From Planctomycetaceae bacterium (GTDB lineage: Bacteria; Planctomycetota; Planctomycetia; Pirellulales; Pirellulaceae), in NCBI GenBank assembly GCA_002709045.1, contig PAPJ01000041.1, forward strand, positions 1 to 64,000: a stretch of 64,000 nucleotides of DNA. Reading direction: 5' to 3'. Of this stretch, positions 18,585 to 28,400 are shown piece after piece. The notes under the pieces are model-generated. The model ran no database searches. It saw only the letters and a list, made by a program, of their open reading frames with translations, and was not told the DNA's origin. Positions within the stretch are counted from its first letter, which is position 1; each line of letters starts with the position of its first letter. Position numbers and translations under genes: made by a program.

Positions 18585-19358
18585 ATGCTAATTACGCTCT
18601 CCCCCGCCAAAACGCTTAACTTTGATCCCCAGTCGATTATTAGTGACTATTCAACACCTGTCCTGCTGAAAGAGTCTCGTAAGATTATTAAGACAATGCA
18701 GTCTTATGATGCATCCAGTTTGGAAGTATTGATGGGTGTTAGTTCAGCGATTGCAGAAACCAACGTTAAACGTTTTAAACAATGGAAGGCTCCATTTACC
18801 ACTAACAATGCCAAGCAAGCGATTCTTGCCTTCAAGGGCCAGGTATATGACGGTCTCAAAGCGTGGGAGATGAGTGAACAGGATTTACAAACTTCCCAGC
18901 GTTATCTCCGTATTCTATCGGGACTGTATGGAGTACTAAAACCACTCGACCTGATGCAGGCTTACCGTTTGGAGATGGGGACAAAAGTCAGCATCAGCGG
19001 TTCCAAAAACCTGTACGATTTCTGGGGCGAACAAATCACCGAACAGTTGAACAATGATTTGGCAGAACACGATTATGATATTCTGATTAATCTGGCATCC
19101 AACGAATACTTCAAAGCCGTCCAAAAGAAAAACCTTAAAGCGCGAATCATCACTCCCAACTTTAAAGAAGAACGTGACGGAGGTTACAAGATGATCACAT
19201 TTTATGCGAAGGTTGCACGAGGCTTAATGACTCGGTTCATTATTGAAAATGCATTGGACGACCCTGAGATAATCAAAACCTTTGATGTCGATGGATATCG
19301 ATTCAATCCTGAGCTTTCAACCGAATCTGACTGGATATTCACACGTAAAAGTAACTAA
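18585..19358 (+). CDS. yaaA: YaaA family peroxide-stress protein (UPF0246)
   Basis: The 257-residue protein opens with the family signature MLITLSPAKTLNFD and keeps further blocks (AILAFKGQVYDGL, RILSGLYGVLKPLDLMQAYR, LINLASNEYFKAV, GLMTRFIIEN). In Escherichia coli YaaA limits intracellular iron and DNA damage during hydrogen peroxide stress and binds DNA. Length is normal for the family. It is divergent from the alpha/beta hydrolase, with about 145 bases between. The stop lies 6 bases from the convergent stop of the next hydrolase. Confidence 0.93.
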   Translation: MLITLSPAKTLNFDPQSIISDYSTPVLLKESRKIIKTMQSYDASSLEVLMGVSSAIAETNVKRFKQWKAPFTTNNAKQAILAFKGQVYDGLKAWEMSEQDLQTSQRYLRILSGLYGVLKPLDLMQAYRLEMGTKVSISGSKNLYDFWGEQITEQLNNDLAEHDYDILINLASNEYFKAVQKKNLKARIITPNFKEERDGGYKMITFYAKVARGLMTRFIIENALDDPEIIKTFDVDGYRFNPELSTESDWIFTRKSN

Positions 19359-19364
19359 CGAGTG

Positions 19365-20186
19365 CTAGCGATACCTGGCCTTCAAAATGAATTCAATGAT
19401 TGGTGTTGAATCCTCCAATCCATGTGGATGATGCCCCACTCCGGGCTTTCCTATCAACTGGATACTCCCTCCAAGAGCTTTGTATCGTTTGGCAACCACT
19501 CCGGTATTCTCATCCCAGGGCACAACCTGATCAGCGTCACCATACACGTGCAGCAAAGGGACTTTGGCTTCGGCAAGTGGCTTTAGATTATCGACAGGGT
19601 TACCACTATATTCGAGCGCTTGCTTTTCCGTTTCAAACTCGTAGACTTTTAAGACACGCTGCCACTCTGATGCAGATCCTTTCCCGTTACCCCTGCCACC
19701 TGGCCAACTCTTAAAGTCGCAAACTGCCGCATCGTTATAGATACAAGAGACCTTAGCTGGATTTGCAATTGCCCAGTTCATGCAATACAAACCGCCACGG
19801 CTCAAACCGACTAAGGCAACCTTGGGAGCAAATCCATATTGATTCCTGAGTTCTGAGTACAAACGATCCCAGTACTTAACAGCCACCGGTGCGCCCAATA
19901 AACCCTGTATTTTCATATAAACGATATGGTAACCCTTTTCCAACAACGCAATATCCGGTTTTGGTTTATGTCCAAAGAACTCACCATGCCATACCCAGGG
20001 CAATCCCGCGGCCGGCTCATCCGGACTTACGACAACAACGGACTTTCCATTAACCAGAAAGTCATGCCGGGTAAATCCATGCCAGTCTGATTTTTCACCT
20101 GGAAAATCGATTGCCTGAGACAACGGTGGCAAACATAACAGTATTAAAACACTTCTAAGAACAGACATTGAGGTCATCTTAATCAT
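19365..20186 (-). CDS. Exported alpha/beta hydrolase
   Basis: The 273-residue protein has a signal peptide ending near PPLSQA. An alpha/beta-hydrolase core follows, with nucleophile elbow GLSRGG, a likely acid in VYGDADQVVPWDE and a His in GVGHHPHG. It resembles prolyl-oligopeptidase/S9-like or esterase proteins found beside sulfatases in planctomycetes. It starts 6 bases after the sulfatase stop on the same strand, so the two are very likely one transcript. A role in freeing ester-linked groups from a sulfated polysaccharide would fit but is inferred. Confidence 0.8.
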   Translation of the reverse strand: MIKMTSMSVLRSVLILLCLPPLSQAIDFPGEKSDWHGFTRHDFLVNGKSVVVVSPDEPAAGLPWVWHGEFFGHKPKPDIALLEKGYHIVYMKIQGLLGAPVAVKYWDRLYSELRNQYGFAPKVALVGLSRGGLYCMNWAIANPAKVSCIYNDAAVCDFKSWPGGRGNGKGSASEWQRVLKVYEFETEKQALEYSGNPVDNLKPLAEAKVPLLHVYGDADQVVPWDENTGVVAKRYKALGGSIQLIGKPGVGHHPHGLEDSTPIIEFILKARYR

Positions 20187-20192
20187 TAGCTA

Positions 20193-21719
20193 CTACTTGT
20201 TGCTGTCGGCCAGTTTATCGAGTGGACCGATCGGAAATTGCTTACTGGGAATATGTTCCCTCTTCATCAGTTCACGAATCTGAGCCACAATTTGAGGATA
20301 TTTTTCTGCTACATCTTTGGATTCAGAAGGATCTTTGCGCAAGTTATATAATTCGATTTTCAACGGCTCTGGGTTCTTTCTAAGCATGTTCTGGCGAATA
20401 CCTTTCCAGGGCCCCATCCAGACAGCCTGCTGACCACCATAACCCGAAAACTCACGATAAAGAAAATCCCGTTTCGGCTGTTTATTTCCAAGCAATTCCG
20501 CAGCAATACTCAAACCATCGACTGACTCCGGAAGGCTGTCCGAAGCTCCTATTAGTTCCAGTAAGGTCGGCATCCAGTCTTCGAGTCCTGTCACCACGTG
20601 TGAGGTGGATCCGGCTTTAACTTTCTCAGGCCACTTCACAACCAATGGCACCCGAATTCCACCCTCATAAAGCGAACCTTTTAGGCCTCGCAATTCACCA
20701 ACGCTCCTGAAGAAGTCATAGTCCACTTCCTTTTTAAGGTGTGTCGTTCCATTATCCGAGGTGAAGATCACAATCGTATTTTCGGCAAGCCCAAGTTCCT
20801 CAACAGTTTGCAGGATATTTCCGACGTAACGATCCATGCGGGTAATCATTGCTGCATAAGCTGCACGAGGTGTAAAGTGTGGTGTGTAACCGTAACCGCC
20901 ATCACGTACAAACGGCGGATCCTTCCATTCCAATTCTAAATATGGTTTTAGTTCATCATCCGGAACATGCAATGCAACGTGAGGGATAACCGTTGGGTAA
21001 TAAAGAAAAAATGGCTTATCTTTGTTTTCCCGAATAAAACTAACGGCCTGTTCATTGATTCGGTCCGGGGCGTAGTCTTTCCCCTTAAAGATGTCGTAAC
21101 TGCGGGGATCCGCAGGATCTGCCCCTTCAGCAAGTCCTGCATGGCCCGGAACCGGAGGATTATTATCCAATACAATTCGCGTGTCATTATTCCACAAATA
21201 GTTAGGGTAATAGCTATGAGCGTGACGCTGACAATTGTAACCAAAGAAACGATCAAATCCCTGCACGATGGGATCCCCTTCTGATCCCGGTCCTCCGAGA
21301 CCCCATTTACCAAAAGCTCCGGTTTGATAGCCCAGGTCCCCCAATACTTCTGCCATCGTAATCGTAGCAGCAGGAATAGGCCCCTGTCCTTCAGGTTTGA
21401 GTTCACTATTATTGCGAATGTAAGCATGCCCCGGGTGCTGACCGGTCATCAGAACACAGCGGGAAGGGGCACAGACAGCATTTCCAGAATAGTTACGTGT
21501 AAATCGCATCCCTTCAGATGCCAACTGATCGAGGTAAGGAGTCTTAATAAGCTTCTGTCCATAAGACCCTAACTCCCGATAGCCCAGATCATCAGCCATG
21601 ATAAGAATAATATTAGGCCTATCGGCTAGTATTTCTTGCATGTCCCCGGACATCATAACGGCCACTGTCATGCAAAGAAAATGGATCTTGCTAATAGTGT
21701 TTAACTTGATTCGTTTCAT
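20193..21719 (-). CDS. Sulfatase (arylsulfatase family, formylglycine type)
   Basis: I place the start at the ATG at 21719, which has AAGGAA about 8 bases upstream and gives MKRIKLNTISKIHFLCMTVAVM, a signal-like N-terminus; the frame could open 17 codons earlier. The active-site motif is CAPSRCVLMTGQHPG (Cys near residue 83), where Cys becomes formylglycine in type I sulfatases. Metal ligands appear in ILIMADDLGYRELGSYG and in TIVIFTSDNGTTH. The C-terminus has the usual DPSESKDVAEKYP segment. It removes sulfate esters outside the cytoplasm, a trait expanded in marine planctomycetes. The hydrolase downstream is probably co-transcribed. Confidence 0.92.
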   Translation of the reverse strand: MKRIKLNTISKIHFLCMTVAVMMSGDMQEILADRPNIILIMADDLGYRELGSYGQKLIKTPYLDQLASEGMRFTRNYSGNAVCAPSRCVLMTGQHPGHAYIRNNSELKPEGQGPIPAATITMAEVLGDLGYQTGAFGKWGLGGPGSEGDPIVQGFDRFFGYNCQRHAHSYYPNYLWNNDTRIVLDNNPPVPGHAGLAEGADPADPRSYDIFKGKDYAPDRINEQAVSFIRENKDKPFFLYYPTVIPHVALHVPDDELKPYLELEWKDPPFVRDGGYGYTPHFTPRAAYAAMITRMDRYVGNILQTVEELGLAENTIVIFTSDNGTTHLKKEVDYDFFRSVGELRGLKGSLYEGGIRVPLVVKWPEKVKAGSTSHVVTGLEDWMPTLLELIGASDSLPESVDGLSIAAELLGNKQPKRDFLYREFSGYGGQQAVWMGPWKGIRQNMLRKNPEPLKIELYNLRKDPSESKDVAEKYPQIVAQIRELMKREHIPSKQFPIGPLDKLADSNK

Positions 21720-21802
21720 ATTGCCGTTCCTTACTGATGAACATATCCTACAATAATTCGATCGTTTCATTGCACCAGTATAACATCCGATTAGGTGACC
21801 TC

Positions 21803-22336
21803 ATGACACTCCCACTCGTTAATCAACGCATTCTCGTCATTGTTGGCGACATCTACGAAGACCTTGAACTTTGGTATCCGAAATTAAGACTTGTCGAAGC
21901 GGGTGCCGATGTCGTGGTGGCAGGTCCTGAGTCGGACACGGTTTATTCCGGAAAGAACGGCTACCCCTGCAAGTCGGACGCGGCTTTGCGAGACGTGGCA
22001 GTGGAAAACTTTGACGGGCTGGTGGTTCCCGGTGGGTTTATGCCTGATAAACTTCGTCGCGAAGAAATCGTTTTGAAGATTGTCCGTCACTTCCACGAAC
22101 AACAAAAATTGATTGCCGCGATATGCCACGGGGGCTGGATTCCGATATCGGCCGGCGTATACAAGGGGGTACGAGTTACCGGAAGCCCCGGCATTAAAGA
22201 CGATTTGGTCAATGCCGGTGCTCTCTGGGAAGATGCTGCCGTGGTGATCGACAATCACCATGTTTCCAGTCGCAAACCCGACGATCTACCCGAATTCTGC
22301 AAAGGCATACTCTCGGTTCTAACGCGAGATAATTAA
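21803..22336 (+). CDS. DJ-1/PfpI family protein (glyoxalase/protease-like)
   Basis: The ATG at 21803 has AGGTGA just upstream; the longer frame from 21737 is poorly supported because it would run through this ribosome site. The protein (177 residues) has the fold markers of the class I amidotransferase-like superfamily: GDIYEDLELWYP, the Glu of that block, LVVPGGFMPD, and the nucleophile elbow AAICHGG with Cys. A His lies in the NHHVSSRKPDDLP block. Related proteins are glyoxalases, chaperones or peptidases. It is divergent from the sulfatase and overlaps the convergent gene by 4 bases. Confidence 0.85.
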   Translation: MTLPLVNQRILVIVGDIYEDLELWYPKLRLVEAGADVVVAGPESDTVYSGKNGYPCKSDAALRDVAVENFDGLVVPGGFMPDKLRREEIVLKIVRHFHEQQKLIAAICHGGWIPISAGVYKGVRVTGSPGIKDDLVNAGALWEDAAVVIDNHHVSSRKPDDLPEFCKGILSVLTRDN

Positions 22337-23073
22337 AGCGTTAATTCGATTGCTGCTCGCATATCCATTTCAAATTCAATATCAACAATGGGTGGCCGAG
22401 TATTAAACCAAACAACCTCAGCAGAACTCTCGGCCAGTTGCGGGGAAACTGCCTCGGCAATCAGTGAAGGTGCGTCGTGTGCCGTATAAACATCGATGAT
22501 CGTCAAATCAGCCGGTACGCCTCCGAGTGCGCGCAAACGTTGCAGCATCAGATTCATAACAACCAGAGCCTTCTCTCGTAAGGCGTCAGGACTTACATCA
22601 CCAGGGCGAATAATATTTTCCATTGCCAAAGGCCCAATCAATTCTCCACCACCTGCCACAATTAAAGTACGCTGATTCATGTCACTGGAACGCACGAATG
22701 AAAATGCGTGAAGCATTGTCTCTTCGGGAGCTTGCTGAACTGGTGCAACATTGGTTCTTGCAATTGGATTTTGACCGTCAATAATCAGCCCCCACTGTTC
22801 CAGCAATTGTCGATATTGCTCATTGAACTCAATAAAACCTCCCATCGAGTGCGGTTCAGGACAACGCAATTCAAACCCACAAAGATGTTCAACACTGCCT
22901 CCCCCTGATTCAACAAATTGACGTGCCTGCTGTATCCCTTCCCGCCAGGGCAGCCAACTGCTTAATGTCACATGAACCACTTCAAATCCCTGATCGGCAA
23001 TGACACCTGAGCTGTAAGGATAAATACCTTCCAAAAACGAATAGCCATATCCGGGGGTTGCGATCAAATTCAT
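22333..23073 (-). CDS. Protein with RidA-like C-terminal half, possibly CnbZ-type deaminase
   Basis: The 246-residue protein is not firmly recognised. The C-terminal half has a RidA/YjgF-like sequence: TLIVAGGGELIG, IIRPGDVSPDALREKA, MLQRLRALGG, DLTIIDVYTAHD. It recalls the 2-amino-5-chloromuconate deaminase (CnbZ) group, but this is memory of a family and not a search. The N-terminal half (GYGYSFLEGIYPYSSGV, CPEPHSMGGFIEF) has no assignment. No signal peptide or membrane helix is seen, so it should be cytoplasmic. It converges on the DJ-1 gene. Confidence 0.5.
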   Translation of the reverse strand: MNLIATPGYGYSFLEGIYPYSSGVIADQGFEVVHVTLSSWLPWREGIQQARQFVESGGGSVEHLCGFELRCPEPHSMGGFIEFNEQYRQLLEQWGLIIDGQNPIARTNVAPVQQAPEETMLHAFSFVRSSDMNQRTLIVAGGGELIGPLAMENIIRPGDVSPDALREKALVVMNLMLQRLRALGGVPADLTIIDVYTAHDAPSLIAEAVSPQLAESSAEVVWFNTRPPIVDIEFEMDMRAAIELTL

Positions 23074-23144
23074 TTTGATTTCAATTCAAATACTGACAAA
23101 TGTTATGATAAAGTCTACTAAGCTGAATCCTGAAAGGACTTACG

Positions 23145-23942
23145 ATGCGCTTCATCTACACCTTTATCCTAGCATTTTTCATCGCCAATTCATTGCAGGC
23201 CTGCCAACCTATTCAGGTAAAGCTGGGCAAATCTGACGAAAACAATGAACAGGCTGAGCTCACAATCCATCTACCACCAAACCCTAATGGCACGTCGGTC
23301 ATCATCTGTCCCGGCGGAGGTTACGGCGGGGTCGTTGCCGGACCGGAGGGCGATAGAATTGCAGGCTGGTTAGGAGAACATGATATTACCGGAGCGGTAC
23401 TTCGGTACCGCTTACCGCGGGGCCGCCATGAGGTACCGCACCATGACGCACAGTCCGCATTGAAATACATACGTGAACATGCTCAACGATTGAATCTCGA
23501 CCCAAATAAAGTCGGCGTCATGGGCTTTTCAGCAGGCGGACACCTCGCATCCACACTCGCCACTCACGCAACGACCGATGCTCTGCGCCCGGATTTCACC
23601 ATCCTTATCTACCCGGTCATCACGATGCAGAAACATACACATACGGGAAGTAAACGCAACCTACTGGGAGCTAATCCAAGTGATGAGTTAGTTAAGCGCT
23701 TTTCAAACGAACTGAGAGTCACATCTCGGACTCCGCCTACCTTTTTAGCACATGCGGTTGATGACAAACCAGTATCGCCGATCAACAGCGAATTATTTCA
23801 TCAGGCCTGCAAGAAACACAAGGTTCCCAGTATCTATCTGGAACTTCCTGATGGCGGGCACGGCCTCAATGGCTATCAGGGAGCGAGTTGGGAAAAGTGG
23901 CAGCAAGAATCACTTCAGTGGATCCTCAAACTTACCAAATAG
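23145..23942 (+). CDS. Exported alpha/beta hydrolase, acetyl-esterase type
   Basis: The 265-residue protein has a signal peptide (about residues 1-20, FILAFFIANSLQA). It carries the glycine-rich oxyanion motif CPGGGYGG, then a nucleophile elbow GFSAGGH, an Asp in HAVDDKPVSP and a His in PDGGHGLNG. This is the BD-FAE/axe-like family of acetylxylan and other carbohydrate esterases. AAAGGA precedes the ATG. A role in deacetylating polysaccharide is likely from the family; the substrate is not known. Confidence 0.88.
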   Translation: MRFIYTFILAFFIANSLQACQPIQVKLGKSDENNEQAELTIHLPPNPNGTSVIICPGGGYGGVVAGPEGDRIAGWLGEHDITGAVLRYRLPRGRHEVPHHDAQSALKYIREHAQRLNLDPNKVGVMGFSAGGHLASTLATHATTDALRPDFTILIYPVITMQKHTHTGSKRNLLGANPSDELVKRFSNELRVTSRTPPTFLAHAVDDKPVSPINSELFHQACKKHKVPSIYLELPDGGHGLNGYQGASWEKWQQESLQWILKLTK

Positions 23943-23964
23943 CCAGGCAAGGCGATTCACGCTC

Positions 23965-23984
23965 GGCTAAAAATTATTTTAGCC
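23965..23984. terminator. Possible bidirectional terminator
   Basis: A perfect 8-base inverted repeat, GGCTAAAA and TTTTAGCC with loop ATTA, lies between two convergent genes and overlaps the stop of the minus-strand DUF1501 gene. The stem is low in G+C, so it may be weak. Confidence 0.35.
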
Positions 23985-25427
23985 ATTCACGATTTCATGA
24001 ACGACTTCACCATGGACATCGGTAAGTCGGTAGTCCCGTCCCTGAAAACGGTGTGTGAGTTTCGTATGATCCATTCCCATACAGTGGATGATCGTTGCCT
24101 GCAGGTCATGAATGTGAACTTTATTTTCAGCGACCTTAAAGCCGAGTTCATCACTGGCACCATAGGAAACCCCGGGCTTCATTCCGCCACCGGCCAGAAA
24201 CATCGTGTAAACATCCGGGAAGTGGTCACGTCCTAGCACCTGGCTCTTGGCCGTGCGACCTTCCCTAAACGGTGTTCTACCGAATTCACCGCCCCATACA
24301 ATCAGCGTCTCTTCGAACATCCCCCGGTCTTTTAGATCCTTAATCAAAGCTGAGACTGCTTGATCCATTGGCATACAGCGATTGGTTAGTCCATCGCGAA
24401 TACCGGTCGAGGCGCCTGTACCATGGAAGTCCCATCCCCAGTCAAACAACTGTATAAATCGAACTCCGTCTTCAGCTAAGCGACGTGCCAATAAGCAGTT
24501 ATTTGCAAAACTAGCTTCTCCAGGTTTGGCACCATATGCGTCAAGCGTTCCCTGAGTTTCTTTAGAGATATCCATAACCCCCGGAACTGACATTTGCATA
24601 CGGAATGCAAGTTCATACTGAGCCATACGCGTAAGCGTTTCCTGATTACCAAGTTCCTGAGCCTGAAGCTGGTTAAGGTCGTTGAGTGCATCCAGCGTCT
24701 TACGACGCATTGCCCGATCCATTCCTTTTGGATTGGATACATAAAGGACAGGATCACCTTTACTACGACACTGGACGCCCTGATATATAGATGGCAGAAA
24801 ACCGGAACCCCAGTTATCTTTCCCGCCACTAGGTGCGACACCGCCAGAAATCAACACCACGAATCCGGGTAAATCCTGATTTTCAGATCCCAGACCATAG
24901 GTAGCCCAGGCGCCCATTGACGGGCGTCCCTGTCTTGGTGAACCGGTGTAAATTAAAAGCTGGGCTGGAGCATGATTGAACTGTTCTGTATTGATTGACT
25001 TGACGATCGTCAGGTCATCAGCAACTTCAGAAAGTTTAGGAAGTGCTGCTGATAGCCACTGACCGCTTTGACCATGCTGCTTAAACTCCTGAGGGGTTCC
25101 CAGTAACAGGGGACGACCACTGGTAAATGCGAAACGCTTACCTTCATAGAATTCATCCGGACATGGCTCATCCGTTCGCTTTACAAGTTCCGGCTTGTAA
25201 TCAAATAAATCCAAATGCGGAGGAGAACCAGCCATATGCAAATAAATAACACGCTTAGCTTTAGCGGCAAAGTGAGGCTGACGTGGTGCTAATGGATTTA
25301 CCACTTCAGTGGCAACCGATTTATCATCATCCAGAGAGGCCATTGCCATAGCGCCCAGACCTACTCCACATCCTTTAAGAAAGTGTCGTCGGGTTTTATT
25401 TGTTGCATTTTCGAGCACAGGGTTCAT
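23979..25427 (-). CDS. DUF1501 family protein, Tat-exported
   Basis: The ATG at 25427 has GAGGTAACAAG before it, a good ribosome site, and gives MNPVLENATNKTRRHFLKGC with a twin-arginine signal. The DUF1501 body shows VIYLHMAGSPPHLDLFDYKP, TGSPRQGRPSMGAWATYGLG, IQLFDWGWDFHG and VWGGEFGRTPF. DUF1501 proteins are distant relatives of the alkaline phosphatase/sulfatase fold and are a hallmark of planctomycetes, usually paired with a PSCyt1/DUF1553 gene. Here that gene ends 4 bases upstream on the same strand, so the two are an operon. The enzymatic role is not established. Confidence 0.92.
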   Translation of the reverse strand: MNPVLENATNKTRRHFLKGCGVGLGAMAMASLDDDKSVATEVVNPLAPRQPHFAAKAKRVIYLHMAGSPPHLDLFDYKPELVKRTDEPCPDEFYEGKRFAFTSGRPLLLGTPQEFKQHGQSGQWLSAALPKLSEVADDLTIVKSINTEQFNHAPAQLLIYTGSPRQGRPSMGAWATYGLGSENQDLPGFVVLISGGVAPSGGKDNWGSGFLPSIYQGVQCRSKGDPVLYVSNPKGMDRAMRRKTLDALNDLNQLQAQELGNQETLTRMAQYELAFRMQMSVPGVMDISKETQGTLDAYGAKPGEASFANNCLLARRLAEDGVRFIQLFDWGWDFHGTGASTGIRDGLTNRCMPMDQAVSALIKDLKDRGMFEETLIVWGGEFGRTPFREGRTAKSQVLGRDHFPDVYTMFLAGGGMKPGVSYGASDELGFKVAENKVHIHDLQATIIHCMGMDHTKLTHRFQGRDYRLTDVHGEVVHEIVNG

Positions 25428-25431
25428 CTTG

Positions 25432-28400
25432 TTACCTCTTAGCCAAGGTCTCATCAAGGTTAAGTAAAACATTTCCAACAACAGTCCATGCGGCAGCTTC
25501 CGCCGGATCCATCCCTTCCGGCAGGTCACCTAAAGGCATTGTTGAAATCTGTTTTGCACTTTCCATGTCTGCCTGATAATCGGCGAGCACAGTTTCATAT
25601 AGTTTTTTTAGTCTTTCAAGTTCAAGATCATAAGGCAGACGCGCTAATGCCAGGCGGAATCCATAGGTAACTTTATTATCTAAAGACTCACCGCCTTCAC
25701 TGAGAATCCGCCGCGCAAATGCCTGAGCCGCTTCAATATAAACCGGATCGTTTAGTGTTACCAAGGCCTGCAGTGGCGTATTAGTATTCACCCGGCGAAT
25801 CGTACAGACATTACGACTAGGAGCATCAAATGTGGCCATCGAAGGATATGGCAGACTACGTCGCCATTGAGTATACAAACCACGACGCCATTTATCGCCA
25901 CCCGGCGAGGTTGCCCAGTCAGTTGAACTACCAAAAGCAGCGCTCAGGCCCAGCTTTGGACGGGGTGGATTAACCGATGGGCCAAGCATTTTACGATCTA
26001 ACAACCCACTAACTGCCAGCGCCTGATCACGAATCATTTCAGCATTTAGTCGGAAACGTGCCCCGCGTGCCAGTAAATAATTATAAGGATCCACTTTTTT
26101 ATGCTCTTCGGTCGCCAGTGAACTTTGGCGGTAAGTTGCTGACATTACCACAAATTTGAGGAACTGTTTCATGTTCCATTTCATATCTTTTTGGAATGTT
26201 ATTGCAAGATAATCAAGTAATTCAGGGTGTGTTGGAAAATCACCCTGTGCTCCAAATTCCTCACTTGTACGAACAATCCCCTGACCAAATAATTGCTCCC
26301 AGTAACGGTTTACAATCACACGGGCTGTCAAAGGATTCTCTTCACTTATCAGCCACTGAGCTACACCAAGACGGTTAACTGGTGCTCCTTCCGGGAAGCC
26401 ATGCATAGCAGACGGAGTCCCTTCGGTCACCTCACCTTCCAACGCTTCAAAATTACCGCGAACCTGAATGTGAGTCTTACGACGCTTATTGCCCATCAGT
26501 TCCCGCATGATAGGAACCGTTACTGGTTTAATTCCATCACGCTGTTTCTTAACGGCCGAGATCTTGTCAGTAAGTTCCTTTGGTGGTGGTACAACCTGAA
26601 GATAGTAAGCATGCAGCGTTTTCGACTGTGTTTCGTTGGTAACATCATATCCAGCTGAAACAATCCCAGAGACTGCATTAGGTAACACCGATACGTCACC
26701 TTCATCGGTCGTGAGCGACACTCGAAAACTACCTAAGGCATGATCGTTATAGTTTTGAGTCAGTACCAGCTTAATTTCGGTAGTATCAGCAGTTCCGACT
26801 TTGTTACCGATTTCAAACACCGCCGTGCTGTCCTGCCCGACTGCTCCGCCAACAGCCCAACCGCTGGTGGTACTTTTCGCGTCACCATCAATCGACTTAG
26901 ACACACTAAAGTTGTTTATCAATTCGCCTTCGCGTTGCTCGAACGTTGCCGATGCTGTGGAAAACTCGATCGGTAACAGACCATCCAAAGTGGCTTCATA
27001 CTTACCCTGCGGCGCCTTGGCAACTTCCTGTTTCCAGACTAGGTTTCTTTCAGCATCCAAAACACTAAGCACAAACCCATCCAGGCGAGAGTAGAGATTA
27101 TTATCTGTACGCGGCCAGATATTGATCAAATCAATAGAAGCAATTTTCCCGAGATCAATTTCGATCCATGGATTTTCTTCTACGGCTGTGTGCGTGACAG
27201 AATTATTCGTGTAAATGCCGTCGGTGTTACCATCGTTGGCACGCGTTACCTGTCCGCCAAAGTCAGTGGATGACTGTTTTGCTGTTCCATCCAACGCAAT
27301 ATTGTTACCACCGCTGAAAACTTGCAATTCAGCAATATGAATCATCTTTCCTTTACCGGGAAGATCAATGCGAACGATCTGGCCTTGAGGTGGTTGATTT
27401 CGAGCACCACCAAAGGTTCCGGTGACTTCTGAAAGGACAAAGTTGCCTCCGTTTCCACGTCCCGGCCCTTTACCAGGCAACGTGTCATTTGCCAAAGCTT
27501 CCAGCCGGATTGCTTTAACATCCTTAAGCTTTGTCGAGAACGTCAATTCATAGATATCTTTAGTTGAAGCTTCCCCTTTAACGGTGATAACTCCATTTTC
27601 GGACACTTCCACAGCAGCTCCACTCTCTGCTTTGACATCCAGTTGCGTAACGACGTCCCAGGCAACCTCCCGTTGAATCTGTTGCTTCCAAACTTCAACC
27701 TGTCTGGCAACAGCTTCCATCGTCGGAGCAAGCTGAGACTCAAGTTCTTTGATTTGTAGTTCCAGATCTGTTTTCTGCTGCTGCTGCTCAGCAGTCAAAA
27801 TACTCAATAATGGTTGCTCGTCAGCTCGATCTGCATCTTCAGTGTTATTAAAGAACGCAAAGAACTTAAAATACTCGTCCTGAGTAATCGGGTCGTATTT
27901 ATGCGTGTGACACTGTGCGCAGCGAATGGTGGTTCCCATCCATACCTGCATCGTTGTATTCACCCTGTCAACAATCGCCACATTTCGTAATTCTTCATCA
28001 TTAGTCCCACCTTCACTCTGTGTCAGAGTATTGCGATGAAAGGCCGTGGCAATCAATTGCTGCTGATCAGGATTTTCAAGTAGATCACCTGCAATCTGAT
28101 CGATGGTAAACTGATCGAACGGTACATTTCGATTAAATGCATTAATAACCCAGTCGCGATATAACCAAATAGTCCGGGACGGGTCATTGGCATAGCCGGC
28201 CGAATCGGCATAGCGGGCAAGATCCAGCCACATAGTTGCCCAACGCTCACCGTATGACGGTTTATCTAGCAGACGGTCCACTAAATATTCATATGCCTGC
28301 GGACTCTTATCATTGACAAAGTCATCCACCTCGTGAAGCGTTGGAGGAAGCCCTGTCAAATCGAATGTTAGCCTGCGGATCAGTGCATAGCGTGTTGCCT

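Noticed and set aside
21737..21802. Longer N-terminus for the DJ-1-type gene
   Set aside because: AGGTGA precedes the ATG at 21803, and the first 22 residues of the longer form do not match the family start.
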